A stretch of DNA of 53,550 bases from Myxococcus dinghuensis (GCF_024198235.1 NZ_JAKCFB010000054.1:1-53550), one strand, 5' to 3'; shown: positions 1 through 7,706, numbered from the stretch's first letter. Notes: generated from the letters alone by a model not told the origin. Made by a program: numbers and translations.

Positions 1-601
1 CTCACGCGCGGGCGGTGTCGCTCCTCGTGACCGCGAGGAGCGTGGGTTGAAACTTCGTCGTCTCCGCCGCCAGCGCGGAGTTCGCCTGTCGCTCCTCGTG
101 ACCGCGAGGAGCGTGGGTTGAAACCACTGGTGGTTGTAGACCTCCAGCCACGGATAGAGGTCGCTCCTCGTGACCGCGAGGAGCGTGGGTTGAAACCGTG
201 TGCCTGGTTCTCGGCTTCCGCTTGCGCGCGGGTCGCTCCTCGTGACCGCGAGGAGCGTGGGTTGAAACAATTCGCGGGCCGGCCCCCCCCGGCGAAAAGG
301 TCGCTCCTCGTGACCGCGAGGAGCGTGGGTTGAAACGCCACCGTGTCGCGGGTGCGACGCGAGGACGGCGTCGCTCCTCGTGACTGCGAGGAGCGTGGGT
401 TGAAACGCTCGCGTGGGTCGTCGTGGCGTGGGCACGGCGCGTGGTCGCTCCTCGTGACCGCGAGGAGCGTGGGTTGAAACGCCACGAAAAGGCCCCGCCC
501 CGGCTGGCGCGGGGTGGGTCGCTCCTCGTGACCGCGAGGAGCGTGGGTTGAAACGCCTCCGCGATGATGCCCCTGGGGCGCGGAGGGCTCCTCGTAAACG
601 C
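1..601 (+). CRISPR. CRISPR array, 8 intact repeats plus a degenerate terminal repeat; leader side outside window
   Basis: Eight 37-bp repeats start at 17, 88, 160, 232, 300, 370, 444 and 518. Each begins GTCGCTCC and ends GTGGGTTGAAAC, with an internal stem CGCTCCTCG/CGAGGAGCG around a 6-base loop. All are identical except the one at 370, which carries C to T at 385. Spacers are 34, 35, 35, 31, 33, 37 and 37 bp; bases 1-16 are the tail of an earlier spacer. A decayed repeat (GCTCCTCGT retained, about 13 of 15 bases matching over 587-601) follows a spacer of about 29 bp, so this is the leader-distal end and the array runs leftward out of the window. The GTCGC...GCGTGG.TTGAAAC pattern resembles type I-C repeats but is longer than the usual 32 bp; with no cas genes here the type is unproven. 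Confidence 0.97.
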
Positions 602-606
602 ACTGA

Positions 607-696
607 TGCTGCATTGCCTTGACGACGGAGCTGGCTAGCATCGCGAGGGAACTCGTCAGGAAGGGCAGCAAGTTACGGGGCCTCATCACCAAATGA
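607..696 (+). pseudogene. possible 3' remnant of a toxin gene preceding the Imm11 immunity gene
   Basis: An open frame runs from just after an in-frame stop (604-606) to a TGA at 694-696 that overlaps the ATG of the Imm11 gene (693) in an ATGA arrangement. The peptide contains ELASIARELVRKGSK and ends LITK. The four-base overlap is typical of a translationally coupled toxin-immunity pair, so I read this as the last ~29 codons of a deleted toxin gene whose 5' part was replaced by the CRISPR array end. No start codon, RBS or recognisable domain remains. It could also be chance open sequence. Confidence 0.4.
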
Positions 697-1262
697 AGCG
701 CTACTTCGACCTCAGCATCGACGTGTATGTTCCGGGGCGCTGGTATCTCGGCGCCCCTGTCCATCAAGACGGGCGGGAGATCGACGATCTCTGGCGGTTC
801 TCCGCCGGTCGCCCGGTCGAAGTCCCTGGGCGGCTTCGCATCCCCATCTACCGCGCAGGCGTTCCATTGGACTTCTCCACCGCAGGGCCAGGTCAGGCCC
901 CTGTGGTCAGCGAGCGGGTGGCATCCCTCCTTCGAGAGCTGGCACCCGATGACGTGCAACTGTTCCCCGTGGCCGTGGAGGGCGAGACGCAGCCCTTCTT
1001 CTTGCTCAACGTCGCGCGGGAGATTCGCTGTATCGACGATGAGGCGAGCGAGGAGGTGCAGTACTTCACCGAGGCCGATGGCCTGCCAGACAAGGTCGGT
1101 CGCTATCGTTCCGTCATCGGCCTGCGAATCGACAAGAGCAAGGTGGGTGCTGCCCGTGTCTTCCGGCTCTGGGGAAACTTCATCCCCATCGTCGTCGACG
1201 AGGACATCAAGGATGCCCTCGAAGCGAACGGCATCCGCGGAGGGCAGTTCGAGGAGGTCTGA
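693..1262 (+). CDS. Imm11-family immunity protein (DUF1629-like), 189 aa
   Basis: The product starts MKRYFDLSIDVYVPGRWYLG and carries the family's pattern: an N-terminal strand pair, then a VASLLRELAPDDVQLFPV segment (about residues 70-87), an IRCIDD segment, and a C-terminal VFRLWG...VVDEDIKDALEANG stretch. It matches my memory of the large myxobacterial Imm11 family, which is thought to neutralise a cognate polymorphic toxin in the cytoplasm. The ATG overlaps the stop of a possible toxin remnant upstream. No intact toxin is present, so this is an orphan immunity gene. Its partner toxin cannot be named from the sequence. Transcription converges on the hydrolase gene 24 bp downstream. Confidence 0.85.
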   Translation: MKRYFDLSIDVYVPGRWYLGAPVHQDGREIDDLWRFSAGRPVEVPGRLRIPIYRAGVPLDFSTAGPGQAPVVSERVASLLRELAPDDVQLFPVAVEGETQPFFLLNVAREIRCIDDEASEEVQYFTEADGLPDKVGRYRSVIGLRIDKSKVGAARVFRLWGNFIPIVVDEDIKDALEANGIRGGQFEEV

Positions 1263-1286
1263 CGCCTCAACCACGAATGTGACGAG

Positions 1287-1973
1287 CTATGCCCCCCAGG
1301 GCCGCAAGAACGCCTCCGACTCCGACAGGATGCGCGGCAAGGACGCGGTCAGCTCGTGCCCGTCCTCCACCTCCACCAACTTCACATACCGCCGACCCTC
1401 CGCCCATTGCCTCGAGTAGCGGATGTCGCACGTGTCGTCCGAGCGCCCATGGATGAGCAGCGTGGGCACACGGACGTCGGGCCAACCTCCCAGCCGGGCA
1501 TCCATCTCCTCCGCGTCATCGATGAAGCCCGAATGGATGCGCACCTTCCGCTTCTCCGCGAAGTCGTCCGTCTCGATCCACCCAGACGTCCGCCAGTGGT
1601 TCCACCCCGCCTCGCCCATCCGTCGGCGGAGCTGGCTCACCACGTGGAACGCCGGCGCGAGCAGCACCAGCGCGCCCACCCGCGCGTCCTCCGCCGCGAG
1701 CCTCGCCGCCGTCAGCCCTCCCAGGCTGGAGCCGAGCAGCACCGCCCGGTCCTCCGGTCCTCCCAGCGCCTTCCGCGTCGTCTCCAGGATCGCGCTCAGC
1801 CGCAGCTGCTCCAACGTCGGCACCCGCAGGTTCAACCGCTCGACGTGGATGCCCTGCTGCTCGAAGTGCCGTGACACCGCCACGCCCTTCGTCGAATCCG
1901 GACCCGAGGCGAAGCCGTGCAGATACAACCAACGAGGACCCACGGGCGGGGGAGGGGGCGACACAGTGCTCAT
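1287..1973 (-). CDS. YqiA/YcfP-like alpha/beta-fold hydrolase
   Basis: A 228-aa protein starting MSTVSPPPPP; a start three codons further upstream (1982) is also possible. It has the alpha/beta hydrolase layout: an early LYLHGFASGPDSTKG strand-loop (about residues 16-30), the nucleophile elbow GSSLGG with Ser83, a late acid in LLIHGRSDD, and the catalytic His in DGHEL near the C-terminus. YqiA-like proteins are small esterases of poorly known substrate. It starts only 36 bp after the retron reverse transcriptase stop on the same strand and may be cotranscribed with it. Whether it belongs to the retron function is unknown; such hydrolases also occur as housekeeping genes. Confidence 0.85.
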   Translation of the reverse strand: MSTVSPPPPPVGPRWLYLHGFASGPDSTKGVAVSRHFEQQGIHVERLNLRVPTLEQLRLSAILETTRKALGGPEDRAVLLGSSLGGLTAARLAAEDARVGALVLLAPAFHVVSQLRRRMGEAGWNHWRTSGWIETDDFAEKRKVRIHSGFIDDAEEMDARLGGWPDVRVPTLLIHGRSDDTCDIRYSRQWAEGRRYVKLVEVEDGHELTASLPRILSESEAFLRPWGA

Positions 1974-2009
1974 GCCGCGCACTGTACCCGCCCGCCTGCT
2001 CCGCCGCCG

Positions 2010-3296
2010 TCACGACCCGCGACGTTTGCGCCCGCGTGACAACTTCTCCGCATGCTCGGGATTCAGCATCTTCACGTAGGCCAACATCCCGTCGATGTAC
2101 GCGCTCCGCTCCGCGTCCCCACCGTCCCGGCCCTCCTGGTGGATCATCGCCCGCAGCCGCCGCCGCTCCTCCCGTGACAACCCGAGCCCCGCGTTCACCG
2201 TGACCCCCGTGACACGCTGGGCTCCTCCCCGGCGCTGCACCCGCGTCTTCTCGCGGTTCACCGTGAAGCCCTCCTCCTGGATGTACCTCGCCGCCAGCGC
2301 CCGGACCCGCTCCAGCGCCCCCAGGTCGTCCCCCGAGAACGTCAGGTCATCCGCGTACCGCGTGTACGCATAGCCATACCGCCTCGCCAATCCCGCCAGG
2401 CGCCGGTCCAGCCGCAGCAACACCGCGTTGCACACCCCCGGACTCGTCGGCGCCCCCTGCACGCAGACGCGCGCCGACACCGGGACGTGGAACACCACCC
2501 CCTCCACCTCCACCGGCTGCCGGTCCGCCTCCGTCATCAACAGCGCCAACGTCGCCGCCACCGGATAGCCATACCCCAGCGCCACCAGCAGCCCACGCAC
2601 CCGCGCCATCGTCACCGTGGGAAAGAAGTCCTTCAAATCCAGCTTCAACACCACCCGCCGACCCACGTGCGGCGCCGCACCCGTCTTCACCGAGCGCCCC
2701 GTCACGAACCCGTGCGCGTGCGCACTCACCGGCAGCTTCGCCACCAGCTCCGTCAACAGCCGCCGCTGCATCGACTTGAGCCGCCGCTTCGGCGCATGCA
2801 CCCACCGCACCCCGCCCGAGCGCTTCGGCACCGTGAACGTCACGTAGTGCCGCACCCGCTCCCTCGGACGGTGCGACGCGTAGTGCCGCAACTGCCCCAC
2901 CGTCACCCCCAACACCCCCGCCACGTCCGCCTCGTTCCGCCACACCGGCAGCCCGTACCGCGCCAACTGCGCCTCGTCCGGCAGCAGGTCCTGCACGTCC
3001 CGGTCGCGCGTGAGCATCGACCGCGAGAAGAAGCGCCGCGCCTCCCCAGCCTCCATCCACCGCCTGCGATTGCGCGTGTAGACCCGCTGGCCCTTCGGCA
3101 GCAGCCTCGGGTCCCGGTGTATCTGCCGCAGGTGCCCGGGCTTCAACGGCCCGGACAGACGCACCGTCTCCGACACGACGTCCACCGGACGTCCGTCCGC
3201 TCCCGTGGGCGCGCTCAACCCGGACACGTCGCGTGTCACCGGCTTCGCGGTGACCCAGCGCTTGAACCAGGCGAGCGTCGAATCGAACCAGCTCAT
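2010..3296 (-). CDS. retron reverse transcriptase (Mx65-like), 428 aa
   Basis: RNA-directed DNA polymerase that would copy the adjacent msr-msd RNA into branched RNA-DNA (msDNA). The start MSWFDSTLAW is chosen because it lies just after the a2 repeat; longer upstream frames would run through the msr-msd region. It has an N-terminal helical extension of about 140 residues, then RT motifs: LKLDLKDFFP with catalytic Asp220, QGAPTSP at 280-286, YTRYADDLTFSG with Asp316/Asp317, and the retron-typical VTG at 362-364 in the region that recognises msr RNA. All catalytic residues are intact. The length is close to the 427 codons I remember for retron Mx65 of M. xanthus. It is the last gene of the ARM-WHSWIM-msr/msd-RT set. 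Confidence 0.95.
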   Translation of the reverse strand: MSWFDSTLAWFKRWVTAKPVTRDVSGLSAPTGADGRPVDVVSETVRLSGPLKPGHLRQIHRDPRLLPKGQRVYTRNRRRWMEAGEARRFFSRSMLTRDRDVQDLLPDEAQLARYGLPVWRNEADVAGVLGVTVGQLRHYASHRPRERVRHYVTFTVPKRSGGVRWVHAPKRRLKSMQRRLLTELVAKLPVSAHAHGFVTGRSVKTGAAPHVGRRVVLKLDLKDFFPTVTMARVRGLLVALGYGYPVAATLALLMTEADRQPVEVEGVVFHVPVSARVCVQGAPTSPGVCNAVLLRLDRRLAGLARRYGYAYTRYADDLTFSGDDLGALERVRALAARYIQEEGFTVNREKTRVQRRGGAQRVTGVTVNAGLGLSREERRRLRAMIHQEGRDGGDAERSAYIDGMLAYVKMLNPEHAEKLSRGRKRRGS

Positions 3297-3298
3297 GG

Positions 3299-3319
3299 TG
3301 CACCGGGAGGGGCCAGGGG
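3299..3319 (-). repeat. retron a2 inverted repeat
   Basis: Plus-strand sequence TGCACCGGGAGGGGCC followed by AGGGG. It pairs with the a1 copy at 3441-3461 through 18 Watson-Crick pairs and one G-U pair, with one mismatch and one bulged base. It ends 2 bp before the reverse transcriptase start, so it may also cover or modulate the RT ribosome binding site. Confidence 0.85.
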
Positions 3320-3440
3320 ACGACCTGCGAGGCACTGGACCCGGGGCTCCCTGCGTTTCGTACGCTGGGACCCTGGCGAAGAAGTGGAGACAGAACACCG
3401 CCGCGGCGAAACACCACGGCACCGATGGCTCATCCGCGAG

Positions 3441-3461
3441 CCCCGGCCCTTCCCGGTTGCA
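3441..3461 (-). repeat. retron a1 inverted repeat
   Basis: Read on the minus strand it is TGCAACCGGGAAGGGCC followed by GGGG, beginning on the base after the TAG stop of the SWIM gene. Its partner is the a2 copy at 3299-3319. In known retrons this pairing brings the branching G next to the start of msDNA synthesis. Confidence 0.85.
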
Positions 3462-5051
3462 CTAGCCGTTATCGTCATCGCCGCCATCCTCGTCAAGCGC
3501 ACCCTCCGCCTCGCGCCCGCGCGCCAACGCCTCCTCCGTCGCGGGCGTCGACGTGGCCAGCTCCCGCCGCCGCGCCCTCGCCACCTTCGACAGCGCCAGC
3601 AGGTGCGCGCACGGCCCCTGGTTCAACAGGTGCTCCCGGAAGAACTCACAGCCACACTTCCCGAACAGCAGCCGGTCCTCGTCGTTCAGCACCAGCTCCA
3701 CCGCCGCCTGCGCCCCCACCGCCCCCTTCACCACCCAGTCGCGATACACCACCTCGCGCAACACCGACCCCTCGGGCGACGGCAGCTTGCGCACCTTGCG
3801 CGTCTCCCTCGGCAGCTCCGACTCCACCCGCACCTCGCCCGCCGCCTCCAGCCGCTCGGCCTCCTCGCGCCGCGCGTCCGGCGGGTACAACCGCCCCAGG
3901 TCCACTGGCTCCGCGAACAGCTCCCGGTGCCGCCACCGCCGCGCCTCCACGTCGAACATCACCCGCCCCGCCGCGCACTGCCCCGCCAGCGCCCCCGCCG
4001 CGCTCGCCACCGTCACGCCCAGCTCCCGCGCCACCTCCTCCGTGGACACGTGGAACCGCTCGCGCAGCACGCCGAGCACCCGCTCCCCCAACGCCGCGTC
4101 CCGCTCCGGCTCCAACAGCAGGTCCAGGCCCGCCGTCCCCGTCCACCGGTTCTCCGTCCAGCCCGACAGCCCCAACACGAAGCGCACGCCACCGCCCAGG
4201 TGCGCCACGTAGAAGTGGGGCAACGCGCGGCCCTTCAAATAGACGTCCACCGTCTCCGCATACGGCAGCAGCGGCGCCAGCAGCTTCAGCCTCCGCCGGC
4301 CCCACGTGCGAATCACTCGCCGCTCGGTGGCGCCATGCGCCGCGCCCCGCAGCTTCACCGCGTGCTCCCACGGCTCCAACACCAGCCGCGCGTCCTCGTC
4401 CGGCGTCAGCTCGTAGCGCAGCGCCCGGGGCGACAGCCTCGCCTGGGTGAAGGTCAGGAAGCGCACCGCCGCGAGCAGGTCCACCGGCTTCACCGTCAGC
4501 CGCGTACCCGGCAACGCCATGCCGCCCTGGAGCTGGAGGAAGCCGCGCACCCACGCGTCCGGCACCTCCACCTTCTCCTCGAAGCGCCCGCCCGCGCCCT
4601 CCGTGCGGACCTCGAAGCCCTCCGCGCCGATGCGCAGGTGCGTGTCCCGACTCGAGCGCATCTCCCCCAGCGCCGCCCACAACCACGCGGTGAAGTCCAC
4701 GTTGGTCGTGCCGCAGCGGACCTCCCCCTCGGTCGCGAAGCACTCGCGGTCCACGATGACCAGGCCGTACGCGCTCTGGTCCTGGCTGAACGCCTCGAAG
4801 AACACGCGGTCCGGATGCACGGTGATGATGGGGTCCAGCAATCCCCCCAGCTCCTCCGGATTCCACTCGTCCGAGTGCCAGATGAGCTGCCCGAGCGCCT
4901 GGAGCGCCAGCCGGATGGGCAGCACGTCCCGCGCCACCTTCGCGTGGAAGCGCACCGGCCGCCGCTGGTCCACCGACAGCCCCAGCAGCGCGCCGTCGCG
5001 CGTGGACTCGAAGACGGACGGCGTCGCGAACGTGAAGGCCAGGGTCGTCAT
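3462..5051 (-). CDS. winged-helix plus SWIM zinc-finger protein (WHSWIM, retron-associated)
   Basis: A 529-aa protein with a long N-terminal region of unknown fold, a winged-helix-like segment at about 320-377 (VLGVLRERFHVSTEEVARELG, then a wing), and a SWIM zinc finger near the C-terminus: Cys466-x-Cys468-x12-Cys481-x-His483. The tail is acidic (EDGGDDDNG). SWIM fingers bind nucleic acid or protein. The start overlaps the end of the ARM-like gene by 4 bp (ATGA), so the two are translationally coupled, and the a1 repeat begins immediately after the stop. This combination is the one I recall as 'WHSWIM' in type XIII retrons; its biochemical role there is not known to me. Confidence 0.88.
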   Translation of the reverse strand: MTTLAFTFATPSVFESTRDGALLGLSVDQRRPVRFHAKVARDVLPIRLALQALGQLIWHSDEWNPEELGGLLDPIITVHPDRVFFEAFSQDQSAYGLVIVDRECFATEGEVRCGTTNVDFTAWLWAALGEMRSSRDTHLRIGAEGFEVRTEGAGGRFEEKVEVPDAWVRGFLQLQGGMALPGTRLTVKPVDLLAAVRFLTFTQARLSPRALRYELTPDEDARLVLEPWEHAVKLRGAAHGATERRVIRTWGRRRLKLLAPLLPYAETVDVYLKGRALPHFYVAHLGGGVRFVLGLSGWTENRWTGTAGLDLLLEPERDAALGERVLGVLRERFHVSTEEVARELGVTVASAAGALAGQCAAGRVMFDVEARRWRHRELFAEPVDLGRLYPPDARREEAERLEAAGEVRVESELPRETRKVRKLPSPEGSVLREVVYRDWVVKGAVGAQAAVELVLNDEDRLLFGKCGCEFFREHLLNQGPCAHLLALSKVARARRRELATSTPATEEALARGREAEGALDEDGGDDDNG

Positions 5052-6982
5052 GCGCGCACCGCCTCATGCGACACGGTGAAGACGCGCGGTTGCTCGGACG
5101 TGGTCCTCAACGCCGGCCAGCGTCCCAGCACCTTCGCCAGCAGCTCCACCAGCGCGTCCTTCGGATAGCGCGTGTCCGGCAGCACGAAGGCGTCCCGCAG
5201 GCGCGGCATCAGCCGCCTCGCGGTGTCCTCGTCGTGCGCCGCCGCGTTGGCCACCGCCCGGAACGCGGCCAGCCGCGTGCGCCGGTGCAGGGGCCGCAGG
5301 AGCGTCGCCTGGAGCAGGTCCACGTTCGCCGCCGCCAGCGCGCGCGCCCTCGGCGTGTCACGCCCGAGCACCCGGAACGCGAGCGCCTGCGCGTGGATCT
5401 CCGGCGCCTCCAGCAGGTCCCTCACCGCGCGCGGCTCCTCCAGGTAGTGGTCGTCCGAGCGCACGAAGAACAGCCGCGCGAGCCGGTTCACCGGCAGCAG
5501 CTTGTCGACGCTCCCCACCGCGTACGCGGGGATGGCGCTCAGCGCCCCCGCGGCGCGTCGGGCGAAGCCGCCGCCCTCCCGAGGCAGGGACTCGAAGTGC
5601 GCCGCCAGCGTGTCCAACACCTGCTCCCATTCCTTCGCCGTCGCCGAGTAGGTCGGGACCACGGTGAGGGCCCGGCTGGTGAGGAAGTCCAGGAGCGTCT
5701 CGTCGCCTGTCTTCAGGAGCCGGTCGATGAGGCGCGGATAGGCCGTCCCCCGGGCGGAGGCGCCCAGGTGGAGGCGGAACGGGCCCCGCGCCAGGTCCGG
5801 GAAGCGCGCGTGCAGCGCCACCGCCACCTCGTCCGTCAGGGGGATGACCCGCGTGAGCCCGAAGCCGGGCACGTTCCACTCCGCGCCCGCGCCCGTCATC
5901 CGCCGCAACCAGCGCCGCGACGTGGCCTCGTCCCGGTCCGCCTCCCCGAGCCAGCGCTGGACCTCCGCGTTGAAGGTCTCCTCGGTCGAGCACGTGCGCA
6001 CCGCCGTGCCCCACACGTCGTCCCAGCCGCGGATGCGCGCCAGTTGCAGCAGGTCCTTCAGCCCCTTCGTGTCCTGGGCCTTCCTCCCCCAGCCCCCGGC
6101 GCCCGGGAACACCGCGCGGAGGTGGCGCAGCAGATAGGGCACGACGTCGCGACCGCGGAGGTCGACCAGCTCCACGAACAGCGCCGCCGAATCCGAGGGA
6201 CCCAGGCCCGGGTGACGCGCCTCCAACTCCTGGACGAGGACGTCCGCGGACAGCGTGGACCTGGCGAGCGCCAGCGCGTCCTTCCGCCACGTCTTCGCGT
6301 CCACCAACCTGCGATACATCGTCCAGGTCAGCTCCGCGTCCCCGCGCGCGAGCGCCCGCTCCTGGAGCGTGGTCCACATGGCCACGGCGGGCTCGCGGTC
6401 GTCCTGGCGGCTCCAGCGGAAGGGCAGGTGCTGGAGGATGAAGTCTCGCGAGGCCTCCGCGTCCACCGCGTCCAGCGCGAGCGCCGTCGCCTCGTCGAGG
6501 AAGGCCCCCGCCAGGTCCACCTTGGCCAGCGCCGTGAAGCGCGCCGCCCGCGTGGGCGCGGCCTGGAACCGCTGGACGACGTCCGCGCACCACTGCCGGG
6601 TGGTCTTCCAGGTCAGCGACCCGAGCCGCCACCCATACAGCCGCCGGAACACCTCCACGTCGTCGGCGCGGTCGGCGTCCTCCAGCCACGTCGTGAGCGC
6701 GGCGGCGTTCTCGCCCTTCCACGGGTCCACCGGCACGCCCTTCGCCGTGAGGCCGCCGGGCATGAAGCTGGACAGGATGAGCGGGCGGAAGAGCACCCGG
6801 TCCTTCACGTGGAGCGCCGGGCCCCACAGCCAGGTGTAGGAGCCGAAGCAGGGCCGCCGCGACAGCGTCTCCATCGCGGCGCGTAGCTCCGCGTCGGACT
6901 GCCGGCGGGCGAGGGTGCTCCGGAGGGCGCCGTCCATCTCCCTCGCTTCACGTAGGAAACGCTTCCGCCAGCTCTCGCTCAC
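5048..6982 (-). CDS. ARM/HEAT-repeat-like retron-associated protein, 644 aa
   Basis: A large, soluble, helix-rich protein with repeated paired-helix stretches rich in Leu, Ala and Arg (for example AREMDGALRSTLARRQSDAE, then many similar units) and no signal peptide or membrane segment. This fits an alpha-solenoid of ARM/HEAT type. It begins with GTG (VSESWRKRF), 37 bp after the stop of the outer-membrane protein gene, and overlaps the SWIM gene by ATGA. Position and partners match the 'ARM' component of type XIII retrons, where it is presumably a scaffold or effector. No nuclease or other catalytic motif is visible to me. The repeat fold is inferred from composition, not aligned. Confidence 0.75.
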   Translation of the reverse strand: MSESWRKRFLREAREMDGALRSTLARRQSDAELRAAMETLSRRPCFGSYTWLWGPALHVKDRVLFRPLILSSFMPGGLTAKGVPVDPWKGENAAALTTWLEDADRADDVEVFRRLYGWRLGSLTWKTTRQWCADVVQRFQAAPTRAARFTALAKVDLAGAFLDEATALALDAVDAEASRDFILQHLPFRWSRQDDREPAVAMWTTLQERALARGDAELTWTMYRRLVDAKTWRKDALALARSTLSADVLVQELEARHPGLGPSDSAALFVELVDLRGRDVVPYLLRHLRAVFPGAGGWGRKAQDTKGLKDLLQLARIRGWDDVWGTAVRTCSTEETFNAEVQRWLGEADRDEATSRRWLRRMTGAGAEWNVPGFGLTRVIPLTDEVAVALHARFPDLARGPFRLHLGASARGTAYPRLIDRLLKTGDETLLDFLTSRALTVVPTYSATAKEWEQVLDTLAAHFESLPREGGGFARRAAGALSAIPAYAVGSVDKLLPVNRLARLFFVRSDDHYLEEPRAVRDLLEAPEIHAQALAFRVLGRDTPRARALAAANVDLLQATLLRPLHRRTRLAAFRAVANAAAHDEDTARRLMPRLRDAFVLPDTRYPKDALVELLAKVLGRWPALRTTSEQPRVFTVSHEAVRA

Positions 6983-7018
6983 CCGCTGGTTTCTACACCG
7001 GCGCCCGCTCGGGTGGAC

Positions 7019-7612
7019 TCAGAAGCGTACGACCGGCCCGACGATGACGGACTGAATCAGCTTGGCGCACTCGTTGATGGAGTCCTGGTTGAGCTTCACG
7101 TCGCAGAACTGGAAGGCCGTGGCCACCGAGATGCCCCACCGGTCGCTCAGCCACCCGTCCACGCCCACGCGGAAGGCCATGCTCGTCGTGTCGACCTCGC
7201 GCCGCAGGAAGTTGCCCAGCTCGTCCGGCGTGAGCGTGCTCCCCCAGCTCTTCGACAGGCGCGCGCCCACCCACGGGTTGATGGGCTTGTCCTGGAAGAA
7301 GCGCAGCCGCGCCTCGATGCCCACCGCCTTGTAATCGAGTTGCGTGCGCTCCAGCCGGTTCTCCTTCGCCGCGTCGCGCAGCTCGGTGCCCCAGGTCTCG
7401 GACACCTCCGCCAGCAGGCCCAGGGACAGCCCCGGAGGGGCTTCCACTCCCAGGTAGCCGTGCAGCGCCGGCCCCTTGGCGCGGAAGTCGCTCAGGTGGT
7501 CCAGGGAGATGCCCGCGCCCAGCGAGGCATAGCCATGCCAGCCCTCCGCCATCGCCTGGGTGCCCACACACAGCACGCCCGCCAGCGCCACCCACTTCGA
7601 CCGCTTTTCCAT
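7019..7612 (-). CDS. outer-membrane beta-barrel protein, 197 aa
   Basis: The start MEKRSKWVALAGVLCVGTQA gives a classical Sec signal peptide with probable cleavage near AMA-E. The mature part is a small barrel: alternating hydrophobic strands with aromatic residues (WHGYASLGAGISLDH, LSLGLLAEVSETWG, WGISVATAFQF) and a C-terminal Phe (VGPVVRF), the usual barrel-assembly signal. Function is unknown. It lies upstream of the retron operon on the same strand with a 37-bp gap, so some readthrough into the retron genes is possible. An 18-bp perfect palindrome sits 23 bp upstream of its start. Confidence 0.8.
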   Translation of the reverse strand: MEKRSKWVALAGVLCVGTQAMAEGWHGYASLGAGISLDHLSDFRAKGPALHGYLGVEAPPGLSLGLLAEVSETWGTELRDAAKENRLERTQLDYKAVGIEARLRFFQDKPINPWVGARLSKSWGSTLTPDELGNFLRREVDTTSMAFRVGVDGWLSDRWGISVATAFQFCDVKLNQDSINECAKLIQSVIVGPVVRF

Positions 7613-7634
7613 GCGTGGCAGTCTATGCCTGAGT

Positions 7635-7652
7635 CGTGGCCTCGAGGCCACG
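7635..7652. promoter_or_regulatory. 18-bp perfect palindrome, operator candidate
   Basis: CGTGGCCTCGAGGCCACG is perfectly self-complementary. It lies in the short intergenic space between the outer-membrane protein gene (start 7612, minus) and the decayed MoxR gene (plus). Its position 23 bp from a start codon suggests a dimeric repressor site. No regulator can be assigned. Confidence 0.5.
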
Positions 7653-7706
7653 CCCGACGCGGGAAGGATGTCGGGTGCCTTCGCCTGGATGGATTCGAGC
7701 GGCTAG

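Larger units (their letters stand above)
3299..3461 (-). ncRNA. predicted msr-msd region of the retron
   Basis: The 165 bp between the SWIM gene stop and the RT ATG has the layout of a retron noncoding RNA, read on the minus strand. First comes the a1 repeat (3461-3441). Next is an msr part with a hairpin GCCGTGG-tgtttcg-CCGCGGC (3420-3400), whose loop carries the UUU typical of RT-bound msr stems. Then comes an msd part with a 36-base imperfect hairpin (3376-3341) containing the stems CCC/GGG and GCGT/ACGC. Last is the a2 repeat (3319-3299), ending 2 bases before the RT ATG. A candidate branching G is 3429 in an ATGAGCC context. The space allows roughly 50 nt of RNA and 65 nt of DNA, as in Mx65. 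The exact msDNA ends are inferred. Confidence 0.8.

Noticed and set aside
118..333. 71-aa open frame inside the CRISPR array
   Set aside because: It runs through repeats and spacers and repeats the same peptide; it is an artefact of the array.
2487..5168. 893-aa plus-strand frame opposite the retron genes
   Set aside because: Low-complexity Arg/Pro/His composition and full overlap with well-supported genes on the other strand; a GC-rich shadow.
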